Positions 17,206-25,389 of a stretch of 64,000 nucleotides of DNA are shown piece by piece (position 1 is the stretch's first letter; every line of letters starts with the position of its first letter). The stretch comes from Armatimonadota bacterium (GTDB taxonomy: Bacteria; Armatimonadota; Hebobacteria; CAIYQO01). The notes under the pieces were generated by a model. It was not told where the DNA came from. It ran no database searches and saw only the letters and a list, made by a program, of their open reading frames with translations. Both the position numbers and the translations under genes were made by a program. The stretch covers positions 62,001-126,000 of the forward strand of contig JAKPKV010000114.1 in the NCBI GenBank assembly GCA_029553475.1, in the 5' to 3' direction.

Positions 17206-17333
17206 GCGCACGCCTCCGCGAGTACGCGCGACGGTTTCCGGGCCAACACCCGCCTGAACAGCGAATATCGGTGTGCGCTACCGCCGCCCGCACCATGATC
17301 CCAGCAGACCGCCCGCCCCCAGCGCTGGCGCGC

Positions 17334-17368
17334 AAAAAAAGGAAGGCGGCCGGTCGCGGCCGCCTTCC
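17334..17368 (-). terminator. intrinsic terminator
   Basis: An 11-bp GC-rich stem (GGAAGGCGGCC / GGCCGCCTTCC) with a six-base loop is followed, on the minus strand, by seven T. It ends the transcript of the gene at 17555-18379, leaving a 3' untranslated region of about 200 bases. Confidence 0.85.
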
Positions 17369-17374
17369 GGGCCA

Positions 17375-17405
17375 CCATCACGGTGCGCTGAGAAACTGTT
17401 TCGAC
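17375..17405. repeat. dispersed repeat, copy 1 (second copy near 31668)
   Basis: The sequence CACGGTGC-GCTGAGAAACTGT-CGACAGT matches CACGGTGC-GCGCTGAGAAATTGT-CGAGCAGT at about 31668-31702 with few changes. In both places it flanks a structured hairpin region. The match is short, so it may be a mobile palindromic element or chance plus shared structure. Confidence 0.4.
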
Positions 17406-17433
17406 AGTATTCGCCGCCGCCTCGCGGGTCTCG

Positions 17434-17514
17434 CGCGCGCCTGACCGCGGCGGCTGGCCTGGCTTGTACTCCCCAGTACACTCTCGGCCCTCCGCCGCGG
17501 CCAGCCACGCGCGA
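17434..17514 (-). repeat. long extended hairpin in a 3' untranslated region
   Basis: Nested complementary blocks are seen: CGCGCG with CGCGCG, CTG with CAG, CCGCGGCGG with CCGCCGCGG, GGCC with GGCC, and at the tip GTACT-CCCC-AGTAC. Together they give an 80-base hairpin with small bulges. It lies between the stop at 17555 and the terminator at 17334-17368, so it would be part of the minus-strand mRNA. Confidence 0.6.
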
Positions 17515-17554
17515 GCCTCCGCGATCCGACGACGCCGACTGCCGAAACCCTTTC

Positions 17555-18379
17555 TTACAGCAGCGTGCACCGCGCGTTCGGATTGGTCGCGGCGAAGAAG
17601 CCGCTCGGGTTCGGTTCGAAGACCCACACCATCAACTGCTGATCGCCCGGGCTGATGCTGCTCACCGTCGTCGGCTGCCCGTAGAGCATCACCGGCGTGG
17701 GAGAGCGGACGATGTAGATCGCCGACAGCACGCGGCCGTCCGGGCCGAAGGTGAAGGCTTCGGGCCGCAGCGGGTCCACCGTGGCGTCAATGAGCGCGGG
17801 GTTCACGTAGATCTGCCCCATGCCGACCGCGCAGGCGCCCATCGGCGTGTACCCGAGCGCCTGCGCCTGGCTCGGCGTCATCGCGCGATAGCGCTCCGAC
17901 AGCGTCACCAGCGTGCCGCGGTCGGCCTCGGACAGCGTCGCCGGCAGCGTCACCGTGCGCACCGCCAGCGCCTCCGGACGCAGCCTGGCGGTCACCTGGT
18001 GATAGGGGAAGAAGGGGTTGCCATGCCGCGTCACCACCGGGTTCGGCCTATGATGCGTCGCCGGGTTGCCCTGGTCGAAGTAGCTGTGATACAGGAACGA
18101 GTAGTCGCGCCAGCCCACGCCGCTCGCGGGCAGATACGACAGCGCGTAGCGCTCCTGGCGCCCGAGCACCAGGATCGCCGAGTCGCGCTCCAGCGGCGTG
18201 GACACCAGCACCGGGCAGGGCTGGGGCGTCGCCATCGTCGTCGCCGGGCAAATCACCGGCCCCGTCATTTCAACCGAACCGGCCACCGTGGGACCGCTCG
18301 CGGGGGCAATCCCCACCATCTGGGCTGACGCCGCCCCCAGCACCAGCGCCACGGCCGCCAGCATCAACAGGTATCGCAT
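17555..18379 (-). CDS. secreted protein of a conserved uncharacterised family
   Basis: A protein of 274 residues with a signal peptide (MRYLLMLAAVALVLGAASA). The C-terminal half has the pattern MGACAVGMGQIYVNPALID, then VDPLRPEAFTFGPDGRVLSA and VWVFEPNPSGFFAATNP. I recall this arrangement (a Gly-rich H/Y-VNP motif followed by D-P-x-RPE) from uncharacterised secreted proteins of several bacterial phyla. No catalytic residues are assigned. An AGGAGG site precedes the ATG, and a promoter lies at 18444-18472. The transcript ends at the terminator near 17334. Function unknown. Confidence 0.75.
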   Translation of the reverse strand: MRYLLMLAAVALVLGAASAQMVGIAPASGPTVAGSVEMTGPVICPATTMATPQPCPVLVSTPLERDSAILVLGRQERYALSYLPASGVGWRDYSFLYHSYFDQGNPATHHRPNPVVTRHGNPFFPYHQVTARLRPEALAVRTVTLPATLSEADRGTLVTLSERYRAMTPSQAQALGYTPMGACAVGMGQIYVNPALIDATVDPLRPEAFTFGPDGRVLSAIYIVRSPTPVMLYGQPTTVSSISPGDQQLMVWVFEPNPSGFFAATNPNARCTLL

Positions 18380-18443
18380 ACCGGGATCCTCCTTTCACAC
18401 GCATGCCGCCCGGCCTGTGTGGCGCGTGGCGGGCTTCCATTGA

Positions 18444-18472
18444 GAATTATCCGTTCGCCGCTCGTGCCTCAA
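18444..18472 (-). promoter_or_regulatory. promoter TTGAGG-17-TAATTC
   Basis: On the minus strand TTGAGG (18472-18467) and TAATTC (18449-18444) are 17 bases apart, about 65 bases before the ATG at 18379. It would drive the secreted-protein gene. The match to consensus is moderate. Confidence 0.4.
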
Positions 18473-18587
18473 GCCGTGAAACCGCGACAATTCCCCCCGA
18501 TTCACCGGAAAGACGGGGGGGTTTGTTTCCAACGCGCACAGGAGGGGCCGGAGAGGAGGCGACGCCTCTCGCGCGGCAGGCGCCCCT

Positions 18588-18617
18588 TTCGACGCCGGCG
18601 CGTCGCCCGTGTATAAT
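18588..18617 (+). promoter_or_regulatory. promoter of mnmG, TTCGAC-18-TATAAT
   Basis: A perfect TATAAT (18612-18617) has TTCGAC 18 bases upstream. The transcript would begin at or next to the GTG at 18624, so mnmG probably has a leaderless mRNA. Confidence 0.6.
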
Positions 18618-18623
18618 GGGCGC

Positions 18624-20483
18624 GTGAACACCTGGGATGTGATCGTGGTGGGCGGTGGACACGCGGGGTGCGAGGCGGCGTCCGCCGCGGCGCGCCGCGG
18701 CGCGCGCACGCTGCTGGTGGCCCTCCGCCGCGACCGCGTGGCGCACCTGCCCTGCAACTGCAGCATCGGCGGCCCGGCGAAAGCCCACCTGGTGCGCGAA
18801 ATCGCCGCGTTGGGCGGCCTCATGCCGCGTATCGCCGACGCCGCCATGACCCACGCGCGCCTGCTGAATACCAGCAAAGGCCCCGCCGTGCGCGCCATCC
18901 GCGCGCAGGTGGACAAGGCGCTGTACCCCGCGCTGATGCGGGCGCGCCTCGCCGATGAGCCGAACCTGGCGATGCTGGAGGGCGAGGCGGCGGCGGTGCT
19001 GGTGGAAGACGGCGCGGCGGCCGGCATCGCGATGGCCGATGGCCGGCGTTTTCCCGCCCGCGCGGTGATCCTCGCCACCGGCACCTTTCTCAACGCGCGC
19101 ACCTTCGTGGGCGACGTGACGGAGGATGCGGGCCGCCACGGGGAGCCGCCGGCGCGCCGGCTCTCCGCGTCCCTCGCCGCCCTCGGCCTGCGGCTGGGGC
19201 GGCTGAAAACCGGCACCACTCCGCGCCTCGACGCCGCGACCATTGATTACGCGCGCTGCGAGCGGCAGGAGCCGTCGCCCACGCCCCTCGCCTTCCAGTT
19301 CGCCTGGCAGCGGCCCGCGCTCCCCGATCGCCCGCTGCTGCCGTGCCACCTCACCTATACCACCGCGGAGACGCACGCCATCATCCGCGCGAATCTCTCC
19401 CGTTCGGCGCTCTACGGCGGGCTCATCAGCGGGCGCGGCCCGCGCTACTGCCCGTCCATCGAGGATAAAATCGTCCGTTTCGCCGACCGGGAGCGCCACC
19501 AGGTCTTCCTCGAGCGCGAGGGGTGGGACTCCGACCTCATCTATCCGTTGGGCATCTCCACCAGCCTGCCCGCCGACGCGCAGGACGCCTTCGTGCGCAG
19601 CATCCCCGGCCTGGAGCGCGCCGTCATTCTCCGCCCCGGCTACGCGGTGGAATACGACTACCTCCCTCCCGACCAGCTGACGGCCGGCCTGGAGACGAAA
19701 GCCGTGCGCGGCCTCTTCTGCGCCGGACAGCTCAACGGCACCTCCGGCTACGAGGAAGCCGCCGGGCAGGGCCTGCTCGCCGGCATCAACGCCGTGCAGT
19801 ACCTGCACGGGGACGCGCCCGTGGTCCTCGGTCGCGACCAGGCCTACCTGGGCGTGCTGGTGGATGATTTGGTGACGCGCGGCCTCACCGAGCCCTACCG
19901 CATGCTCACCTCGCGCGCCGAGCATCGCCTGCTGCTGCGCCAGGACAACGCCGACCTGCGGCTGGCCGACCTGGGCGCGGCGCTCGGCCTGCTGCCGGCG
20001 GGCGATTACGCGCGTTTCCGCGCCAAGCGGGCCGCCATTGACGCGGAGCTGGACCGCCTCGCCTCCACCCCGCCCGGCGAGAGCGGGGTGGACGGCGCCG
20101 GTCTCGCCTCCGCCGCCGACTGGCTGCGCCGGCCGGCATCCACGTATGCGCGGCTCCGCGAAACCGATCCCGTCGCCGCCACGGTCCCCGAGGAGGTGGC
20201 GGAACAGGTGGAAACCGCGGTAAAATACGCGGGCTACATCTGCCGCCAGCAGCGGCAGGTGGCGCAGCAGCGTCGGCTGGAGGCGCACCCGCTGCCCGAC
20301 GATTTCCCCTACCAACAGGTACGGGGGCTGTCCCGCGAGGCCATTGACCACCTCACGCAGGTGCGCCCGCGCACCGTCGGGCAGGCGGCGCGCATCCCCG
20401 GCGTCACCCCGGCGGACATCTCGCTGCTGCTCGTGTGGCTCTCCGCGAAGAAACGGGCCGCTGTTTCACGTGAAACACGATGA
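18624..20483 (+). CDS. mnmG: tRNA uridine-5-carboxymethylaminomethyl modification enzyme MnmG
   Basis: A protein of about 619 residues, the usual length. The FAD-binding N-terminus is VIVVGGGHAGCEAASAAARR. The family motif is present as CNCSIGGPAKAHLVREI, then GTFLNARTFVGD, GLRLGRLKTGTTPRLD, RGPRYCPSIEDKIVRF and GLFCAGQLNGTSGYEEAAGQ. The C-terminal tRNA-binding domain shows YAGYICRQQRQV. With MnmE it modifies wobble uridine in tRNA; mnmE is not in the window. A GTG at 18609 is in frame but lies within the -10 region, so GTG 18624 is chosen. The gene ends in a perfect parS site and overlaps rsmG by four bases. Confidence 0.96.
   Translation: MNTWDVIVVGGGHAGCEAASAAARRGARTLLVALRRDRVAHLPCNCSIGGPAKAHLVREIAALGGLMPRIADAAMTHARLLNTSKGPAVRAIRAQVDKALYPALMRARLADEPNLAMLEGEAAAVLVEDGAAAGIAMADGRRFPARAVILATGTFLNARTFVGDVTEDAGRHGEPPARRLSASLAALGLRLGRLKTGTTPRLDAATIDYARCERQEPSPTPLAFQFAWQRPALPDRPLLPCHLTYTTAETHAIIRANLSRSALYGGLISGRGPRYCPSIEDKIVRFADRERHQVFLEREGWDSDLIYPLGISTSLPADAQDAFVRSIPGLERAVILRPGYAVEYDYLPPDQLTAGLETKAVRGLFCAGQLNGTSGYEEAAGQGLLAGINAVQYLHGDAPVVLGRDQAYLGVLVDDLVTRGLTEPYRMLTSRAEHRLLLRQDNADLRLADLGAALGLLPAGDYARFRAKRAAIDAELDRLASTPPGESGVDGAGLASAADWLRRPASTYARLRETDPVAATVPEEVAEQVETAVKYAGYICRQQRQVAQQRRLEAHPLPDDFPYQQVRGLSREAIDHLTQVRPRTVGQAARIPGVTPADISLLLVWLSAKKRAAVSRETR
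20462..20477. promoter_or_regulatory. parS: parS centromere site, perfect consensus
   Basis: TGTTTCACGTGAAACA matches the 16-bp chromosomal parS consensus at every position. It lies in the last codons of mnmG, just before rsmG and about 0.9 kb before parA. ParB would bind here and load as a CTP-dependent clamp. This usually marks the origin-proximal part of a chromosome. Confidence 0.95.
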
Positions 20484-21229
20484 CACCTGACATGACCGCG
20501 CTCCACGCGGGCGCCGCGCAACTGGGATTGACGATCACGCCGGAGCAGGAGGCGCGCTTCGCGCGGCTCCTCGCGCTGCTGCTGGCGCGCAACCGGCAGG
20601 TGAACCTCACCGCTATCACCGACCCCGGCGAGGTGCTGGTCAAACACGTGCTCGACTCCCTCACCGTCGAGCAGGTGTGGACGCCCACCCTCGGCGAGCG
20701 CGCGATGGATATCGGCGCCGGCGCGGGATTCCCGGGGCTGCCGCTGGCCATCCGCCACCCGGACGCGCACATCACCCTCAACGACAGCGTGCGCAAGAAG
20801 GTGGCGTTCATCGAAGAAGCCATCGCCGCGCTCGGGCTCGACAATGCGGACGCCGTCTGGGCGCGCGCGGAAGAACTCGGGCAGCGCCCGGCGTATCGCG
20901 GCCGGTTCGACGTCGCCCTCGCCCGCGCGGTGGCGCACCTCGGCGCGCTGGCGGAATACGCCCTGCCGCTCTTGCGCGACGGCGGCCGGCTCATCGCCAT
21001 GAAAGGCCCGAACAGCCTCCCGGAGATCGCGGACAGCGCCCGTGCGCTGGAGGCGATCGGCGGCGTGGTGGCGGAGACGCGCCGGCTGGCGCTGCCGAAC
21101 GGCGACGCGCGCGTGCTCATCGTCGTGCGCAAGGTCCGCCCCACCCCTGCGCGCTTCCCTCGCGACCCCGGCGCGGCGAAAAAGCACCCGCTCTTCCTTG
21201 ACACGACCCGGGCGGCGCGTTTAGAATGA
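20480..21229 (+). CDS. rsmG: 16S rRNA (guanine527-N7)-methyltransferase RsmG
   Basis: A protein of 249 residues. The SAM-binding motif is AMDIGAGAGFPGLPLAIRHP, preceded by NLTAITDPGEVLVKHVLDSL and followed by DVALARAVAHLGALAEYALP and RLIAMKGPNSLPEI, all typical of RsmG/GidB. It methylates G527 of 16S rRNA. The tail of about 20 residues after RVLIVVRKVRP (rich in P, A and R) is longer than in many homologues. The start overlaps the mnmG stop (ATGA). The parAB promoter lies within its last codons. Confidence 0.95.
   Translation: MTPDMTALHAGAAQLGLTITPEQEARFARLLALLLARNRQVNLTAITDPGEVLVKHVLDSLTVEQVWTPTLGERAMDIGAGAGFPGLPLAIRHPDAHITLNDSVRKKVAFIEEAIAALGLDNADAVWARAEELGQRPAYRGRFDVALARAVAHLGALAEYALPLLRDGGRLIAMKGPNSLPEIADSARALEAIGGVVAETRRLALPNGDARVLIVVRKVRPTPARFPRDPGAAKKHPLFLDTTRAARLE
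21198..21227 (+). promoter_or_regulatory. parAB promoter TTGACA-18-TAGAAT
   Basis: A perfect TTGACA (21198-21203) and TAGAAT (21222-21227) with an 18-base spacer lie in the last codons of rsmG. The leader to the parA ATG at 21350 is about 115 bases and has a GC-rich inverted repeat near 21283-21308. This suggests parAB can be expressed apart from mnmG-rsmG. Confidence 0.65.
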
Positions 21230-21349
21230 TTTTCGCGTTGAGAGAGGGAAACGGATTTTCCGGAATCGTTGTCACGTCATCCCCGGGCAGGCGCGCGTCC
21301 CCGCGGGATGAGCCGCCACCGTGACAGCGCATCGTCACCCTGCACTGCC

Positions 21350-22111
21350 ATGACAAAAACCCTGGCCATCGTCAATCAAAAGGGCGGCGTGGGCAAAACC
21401 ACCACCGCCGTCAACCTCGCCACCGGGCTGGCGCGCGCGGGCCATCGCACGCTGCTGGTGGACCTCGACCCGCAAGGGAACGCCACCACCGGCGCGGGCG
21501 TGGAGAAGTCGCGCCTGGAGGCCACCGTCTACGATCTGCTCCTCGGCGACCGCGCCTGGTCCGCGGTGACGGTGGCCAGCGCGGTGGAGGGGCTGGACGT
21601 CATCCCCGCCACCCTGGAGCTGGCGGGCGCCGTGGTGGAGCTGGCGACCCTGCCGGAGCGTGAGGTGCGCCTGCGCCACGGGCTGCGGGGCGCCGACGCG
21701 CGATACCGCTTCATCATCATTGATACCCCGCCGTCGCTGGGGCTGCTGCCGGTGAACACGCTGGCCGCCGCCGACGCCGTGCTGGTGCCGATGCAGTGCG
21801 AGTTCTACGCGCTGGAAGGGCTGGCGCAGTTGGAATACACCCTGCGGCTGGTGAAGCGCGGCCTGAACCCCGCGCTGGAGATCCTTGGCATCCTCCTCAC
21901 CATGGTGGATACGCGCATGAAGCTCTGCCGCGACGTGAGCGCCGCCGTGCGCCGGCAGTACGGCGCCCGCGTCTTCAAAACGGCCATTCCGCGCACCATC
22001 CGCCTGTCGGAAGCGCCCAGCTATGGGGAGACGATCTTCACCTACGACCCGCGCGGCAAGGGCGCCCGCGCCTATCTCACCCTCACCCAGGAGGTGATGG
22101 ACCGATGTTGA
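21350..22111 (+). CDS. parA: chromosome partitioning ATPase ParA (Soj)
   Basis: A protein of 253 residues. The deviant Walker A motif is VNQKGGVGKTTTAVNLATGL at the N-terminus, with DLDPQGNATTG, then IIIDTPPSLGLLPVNTLAAAD and LGILLTMVDTRMKLCRDV. It lacks an N-terminal helix-turn-helix, as in short chromosomal ParA/Soj. It works with ParB to segregate origins. The frame is open for 27 codons upstream, but the ATG at 21350 gives the conserved N-terminus MTKTLAIVNQ. Its stop lies inside parB with a seven-base overlap. Confidence 0.96.
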   Translation: MTKTLAIVNQKGGVGKTTTAVNLATGLARAGHRTLLVDLDPQGNATTGAGVEKSRLEATVYDLLLGDRAWSAVTVASAVEGLDVIPATLELAGAVVELATLPEREVRLRHGLRGADARYRFIIIDTPPSLGLLPVNTLAAADAVLVPMQCEFYALEGLAQLEYTLRLVKRGLNPALEILGILLTMVDTRMKLCRDVSAAVRRQYGARVFKTAIPRTIRLSEAPSYGETIFTYDPRGKGARAYLTLTQEVMDRC

Positions 22112-22956
22112 AACGCCGCAGCGGCCTGGGCGCGCTCATCCCCGGCGCGGAGCTGCCTACCGGCAGCGGGCCGGAGTTCGTCCCCATCAGCGCGATTGCC
22201 GTCAATCCCTATCAGCCGCGGCGCAGCTTCGCCCCCGAGGCGTTGGAGGAGCTGGCCGCATCCATCCGCCAGCACGGCATCCTGCAGCCGCTCACCGTGC
22301 GCGTGCGCGAGGGCGGCTACGAGCTCATCGCCGGCGAGCGCCGCCTGCAGGCCGCGCGCCGCGCCGGGCTGGCCGACGTGCCGGTGATGGTGCGCGACTG
22401 CGACGACCGCGAGATGCTGGAGCTGGCGCTGGTGGAGAATCTGCAGCGGGAAGACCTGAATCCGCTGGAGGCCGCCCGCTCCTATCAACAGCTCCTCGAC
22501 GATTTCGGCCTGACGCAGGCGGACGTGGCCGCGCGGGTGGGCAAGAGCCGCCCGGCGGTGGCGAACACCCTGCGCCTGCTGGCGCTGCCGGCGCCCATCC
22601 AGGGCGCGCTGGAAGCGGGGACGATCAGCGAGGGCCACGCCCGCGCGCTGCTCGCCGCCCCCACGCCGGAGCGGCAGCTCGCCCTCTTCCAGGAGACGGT
22701 GGCGCGCGGCCTCTCGGTGCGCGCGGTGGAGGCGCTCGCCGCCGCGGCCCCGCCGGCGCAGTCGGCCCCGCGCAAAAAACCCCCTTCCGCCGGCCTGGAC
22801 GCCAACCTGCTGGCGGCGCAGGAGGCGCTGCAGCGCGCGCTGGGGGTGAAAGTGCGCTTCCGCCCCGGCGCCACCGGGGAGAAGGGGGTCATCGAGATCG
22901 ACTACTACACCGCCGACGACCTGGAGCGCATCTACGAGACCGTCACCCGCGCGTAG
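22105..22956 (+). CDS. parB: chromosome partitioning protein ParB (Spo0J)
   Basis: A protein of 283 residues. The N-terminal CTP-binding region has NPYQPRRSFAPEALEELAASI, GERR at residues 77-80 and ENLQREDLNPLEAARSYQQL. The central helix-turn-helix is LTQADVAARVGKSRPAVANT, followed by GHARALL. The C-terminus (YYTADDLERIYETV) is the dimerisation domain. It binds parS, and two copies flank this gene cluster. A basic N-terminus (MLKRRSGLGALIPG) is the usual ParA-stimulating peptide. The start overlaps parA by seven bases. Confidence 0.96.
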   Translation: MLKRRSGLGALIPGAELPTGSGPEFVPISAIAVNPYQPRRSFAPEALEELAASIRQHGILQPLTVRVREGGYELIAGERRLQAARRAGLADVPVMVRDCDDREMLELALVENLQREDLNPLEAARSYQQLLDDFGLTQADVAARVGKSRPAVANTLRLLALPAPIQGALEAGTISEGHARALLAAPTPERQLALFQETVARGLSVRAVEALAAAAPPAQSAPRKKPPSAGLDANLLAAQEALQRALGVKVRFRPGATGEKGVIEIDYYTADDLERIYETVTRA

Positions 22957-22972
22957 GGTTTCACGTGAAACA
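22957..22972. promoter_or_regulatory. parS: second parS site, 15 of 16 consensus bases
   Basis: GGTTTCACGTGAAACA begins directly after the parB stop codon. Only the first base differs from the parS consensus. With the site at 20462 it brackets rsmG-parA-parB. A pair this close suits nucleation of a ParB partition complex. Confidence 0.9.
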
Positions 22973-23083
22973 CCCCGCGCCGCGCCGCCGGACGGCGCGT
23001 TGTCGTCCTACCGGCTCACGTTTGACGCGCTAACCGCCCACGCGCCGCCCGTCGCCGCCCCTACAATGGGCGAGGGAGCGGGT

Positions 23084-24187
23084 ATGGCGAATGTGCGGTT
23101 GGGGATTCTCGGCGTCGGCGGTTTTGGACGGTTCTGCCTGGAGCAGTACCGGCGCATGCTCGGCGTGCGGGTGACGGCCATCGCCGGCACCCGCCCGGAG
23201 AAATATGCCGCCCTCGCGCGCCAGTACGACATCCCCTACGCCTTCACCGATTGGCGCACGCTGGTGACGCATCCGGAGGTGGATATCGTCCACCTCGCCA
23301 CCCCGCCCGACCTGCGCGCCGCCCCCGCGCTGGCCGCCATCGCCGCGGGCAAGCACGTCTGGTGCGAGAAGCCGCTGGCCCTCACGCTGGCCGATGCCGA
23401 CGCCATGCTGGCGGCCGCCGACCAGCGTGGCGTGCGGGTGGGCATCAACTTCGTCATGCGCTACAGCCAGCATTATGATTTGCTGCGCACGCTGGTGCGC
23501 GAGGCGCTGTTCGGCGCGCCGCAGCGGCTGCTCTTTGAAAATCACGCCGCCGACCTCCCCCCCGACCACTGGTTCTGGGATCCCGCGCGCAGCGGCGCGA
23601 TCCCCGTCGAGCACGGCGTGCATTTCTTCGATATCTTCGCCTCCATCCTCGGCGCGGGGCGGCTGCGCTGGGCGGACCGCACCTGCCGCCCCAACGGCGT
23701 GGAGGACAAGTGGCAGATCGTGCTGCAGTACGGCGCGCAGGTGCTGGGATCGTTTTATCATGCCTTCGACCTGCCAGCGCCGCTGGAATCCACCCGCGCG
23801 ACGCTGCACTGCACGCGGGGCGTCATCTGCCTTGACGGATGGATTCCCGAACGGCTGGAGTTGAACGGGCTGGTGAACACGGAGGCGCTCGCGCGCCTCG
23901 CCGCGCTGCTGCCGGATGCCGGCATCACCACGCAGGCGCTGGGCGGCGGCCCCTGGCGGGCGAACGGCGAGCCGGTGGCGGCCACCACGCTGGCGCGCGC
24001 GCAGCTCTTCACCGCGGAAAAAACCCTCGCGTATGGCCAGGCGGTGCGCGCCGCGCTGGCTGATTTCATCGCCTGGACGGAGCATCCCACCCACCATCCC
24101 CGCGTCACCGGCGCGGACGGCCGCGCGGCGCTGGCGATGGCGGTGCAGGCGCGCGCGCTGGCGCGCGCGAACGCTGCCGCGCCCTGA
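23084..24187 (+). CDS. Gfo/Idh/MocA-family oxidoreductase
   Basis: A protein of 367 residues. The NAD(P)-binding N-terminus is RLGILGVGGFGRFCLEQYRR. It is followed by VDIVHLATPPDLRAAPALAA and the catalytic-region motif GKHVWCEKPLALTLADADAM, where EKP is the family hallmark. The C-terminal half holds the substrate-binding sheet (GSFYHAFDLPAP). It probably oxidises or reduces a sugar or cyclitol in the cytosol; the substrate is unknown. GAGGGAG stands before the ATG at 23084. A TACAAT box lies at 23062-23067 but no convincing -35 is seen. It follows the second parS and is unrelated in function to parAB. Confidence 0.9.
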   Translation: MANVRLGILGVGGFGRFCLEQYRRMLGVRVTAIAGTRPEKYAALARQYDIPYAFTDWRTLVTHPEVDIVHLATPPDLRAAPALAAIAAGKHVWCEKPLALTLADADAMLAAADQRGVRVGINFVMRYSQHYDLLRTLVREALFGAPQRLLFENHAADLPPDHWFWDPARSGAIPVEHGVHFFDIFASILGAGRLRWADRTCRPNGVEDKWQIVLQYGAQVLGSFYHAFDLPAPLESTRATLHCTRGVICLDGWIPERLELNGLVNTEALARLAALLPDAGITTQALGGGPWRANGEPVAATTLARAQLFTAEKTLAYGQAVRAALADFIAWTEHPTHHPRVTGADGRAALAMAVQARALARANAAAP

Positions 24188-24196
24188 CGCATAAAC

Positions 24197-24256
24197 CCGC
24201 GGCGTTGCACTCCGTCCACACGGGGGCCGCGGCGTTGTACTCCGCAGCGACCGGAC
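24197..24256. repeat. two tandem copies of the 30-bp palindromic repeat
   Basis: Units at 24197-24226 and from 24227 share CCGCGGCGTTG-ACTCCG with a 30-base period. They match the units inside feoB (12288-12347) and near alaS (55657-55768). Here they lie between two convergent genes. The palindrome is worn in the first unit. Confidence 0.75.
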
Positions 24257-24292
24257 CTCCCCGGCAGGCGGCGCCGGTCAGCGCAGCGGAGA

Positions 24293-25039
24293 TTACGCGA
24301 GGAGCCATTCCAGCAGCGCCACCGTGCCCATGCCCAGCAGCAGCCAGCCGATGTGCCGCCATGCCTGATGCGGCGCCGGATGCCGGGGCAGCCGGGGGAG
24401 GAGCTGGGCGAGGGCGATGTAGAGGAAACCGCCGGCGGCGACCGCCAGCACGTAGGGCAGCAGCGGGGCCAGGGCGCGCAAGGCGCCGTAGGCGAGGAGC
24501 GCCCCGGCAAAGGTGGGCAGCCCGGAGAGGAGATTGAAGAGCACCGCCCGCCGCGGTGAATAACCGGACGCCAGCAGCACCCCCAGATCCCCCGCTTCAT
24601 GAAAGATCTCATGCAGGATGATCGCCAGCGCCGTGGTGACGCCCGCCGGAATGGCGACGAGGAAGGCGGCGGCGATCACCACCCCATCCACGAAATTATG
24701 CAGGGCATCGCCGATGAGGATGAGCGGACCGGCCGCCCGTGCCTCCCCACACCCGCCCCGGTGGCAGCGATGCCAGACCACCGCCTCCTCCAGCACGAAA
24801 AAGGCCACCACCCCGCCCAGCGTGGCGGCGAAGACGCCATCGGCCGGCGCCGCGGTCAGCGCGGCGGGCAGCACATCGAGAAACGTCGCCCCGAGCAGCG
24901 CGCCAATGGCGTAGCGCACCAACACGCCCGTCACCGCCTCCCGTGCCCGCGGCGGCAGCAGCAGGAAGCTGGCGATGAGCAGTATGGCCCCCGCGCTCGC
25001 CAGCAGGCAGAAGAGCAGAATGTAGATGAGAATCGGCAT
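24293..25039 (-). CDS. ZIP-family divalent metal transporter
   Basis: A protein of 248 residues with about eight membrane helices. The ZIP signature is LILIGDALHNFVDGVVIAAA in one helix and LAIILHEIFHEAGDLGVLL in the next, providing the His, Asn, Asp and Glu residues of the metal site. A short His/Cys loop (WHRCHRGGCGEA) lies before them. It imports or exports Zn2+ or a related metal across the inner membrane. It faces the oxidoreductase gene and has no clear operon partner. Metal specificity cannot be told from the sequence. Confidence 0.92.
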   Translation of the reverse strand: MPILIYILLFCLLASAGAILLIASFLLLPPRAREAVTGVLVRYAIGALLGATFLDVLPAALTAAPADGVFAATLGGVVAFFVLEEAVVWHRCHRGGCGEARAAGPLILIGDALHNFVDGVVIAAAFLVAIPAGVTTALAIILHEIFHEAGDLGVLLASGYSPRRAVLFNLLSGLPTFAGALLAYGALRALAPLLPYVLAVAAGGFLYIALAQLLPRLPRHPAPHQAWRHIGWLLLGMGTVALLEWLLA

Positions 25040-25389
25040 TGGTCTCCAGTGCCGGCCACACTACGGGGCCTCCCGTCCATTCCCGGCTCCCGGCCAAGAT
25101 GGCGGCCAGGGGAGGGGGGGCCGCGAGAGCGAGGAGGGGGGAGACGCCGGCAGCGGAACCAACCCCGCGCCCTCCCCCGCGGGAAGTCACGTGCGCTTCA
25201 CTACGTCTTGTGGGCAGCGCCGAGTGGATTTGCAAACTTTTGTATGCGTTATCATCCTCCCCGTCCCCTTGACAGGCCGGGATAGCCTTTATATACTCGC
25301 GGCGGCGCGCCCGCGGTGTCGCGAGCCGCGACAGGCCCCGCGCCGCGTCCGGCGGCCGCATCAAGCGCGCGCGTCACAGGAGTGTTGTC
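25040..25389. other. intergenic region between divergent genes
   Basis: Next to 25039 lie the start region of the ZIP gene and a GC-rich stretch with no feature I can name. A near-perfect plus-strand promoter lies at 25269-25297, followed by an 85-base leader with several GC-rich complementary blocks. No gene is seen. Confidence 0.5.
25269..25297 (+). promoter_or_regulatory. promoter TTGACA-17-TATACT
   Basis: A perfect TTGACA (25269-25274) stands 17 bases from TATACT (25292-25297). It would drive the two YjbH-like genes. The leader of about 85 bases ends with AGGAG before the ATG at 25390. Confidence 0.8.

Larger units (their letters stand above)
17206..17554. other. gap with terminator and long hairpin
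   Basis: The 349 bases between two converging genes hold no convincing gene. From right to left they hold the 3' region of the secreted-protein gene, a long extended hairpin (17434-17514), a repeat shared with the region upstream of pilM (17375-17410) and a minus-strand terminator (17334-17368). The part next to 17205 shows nothing recognisable. Confidence 0.55.
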
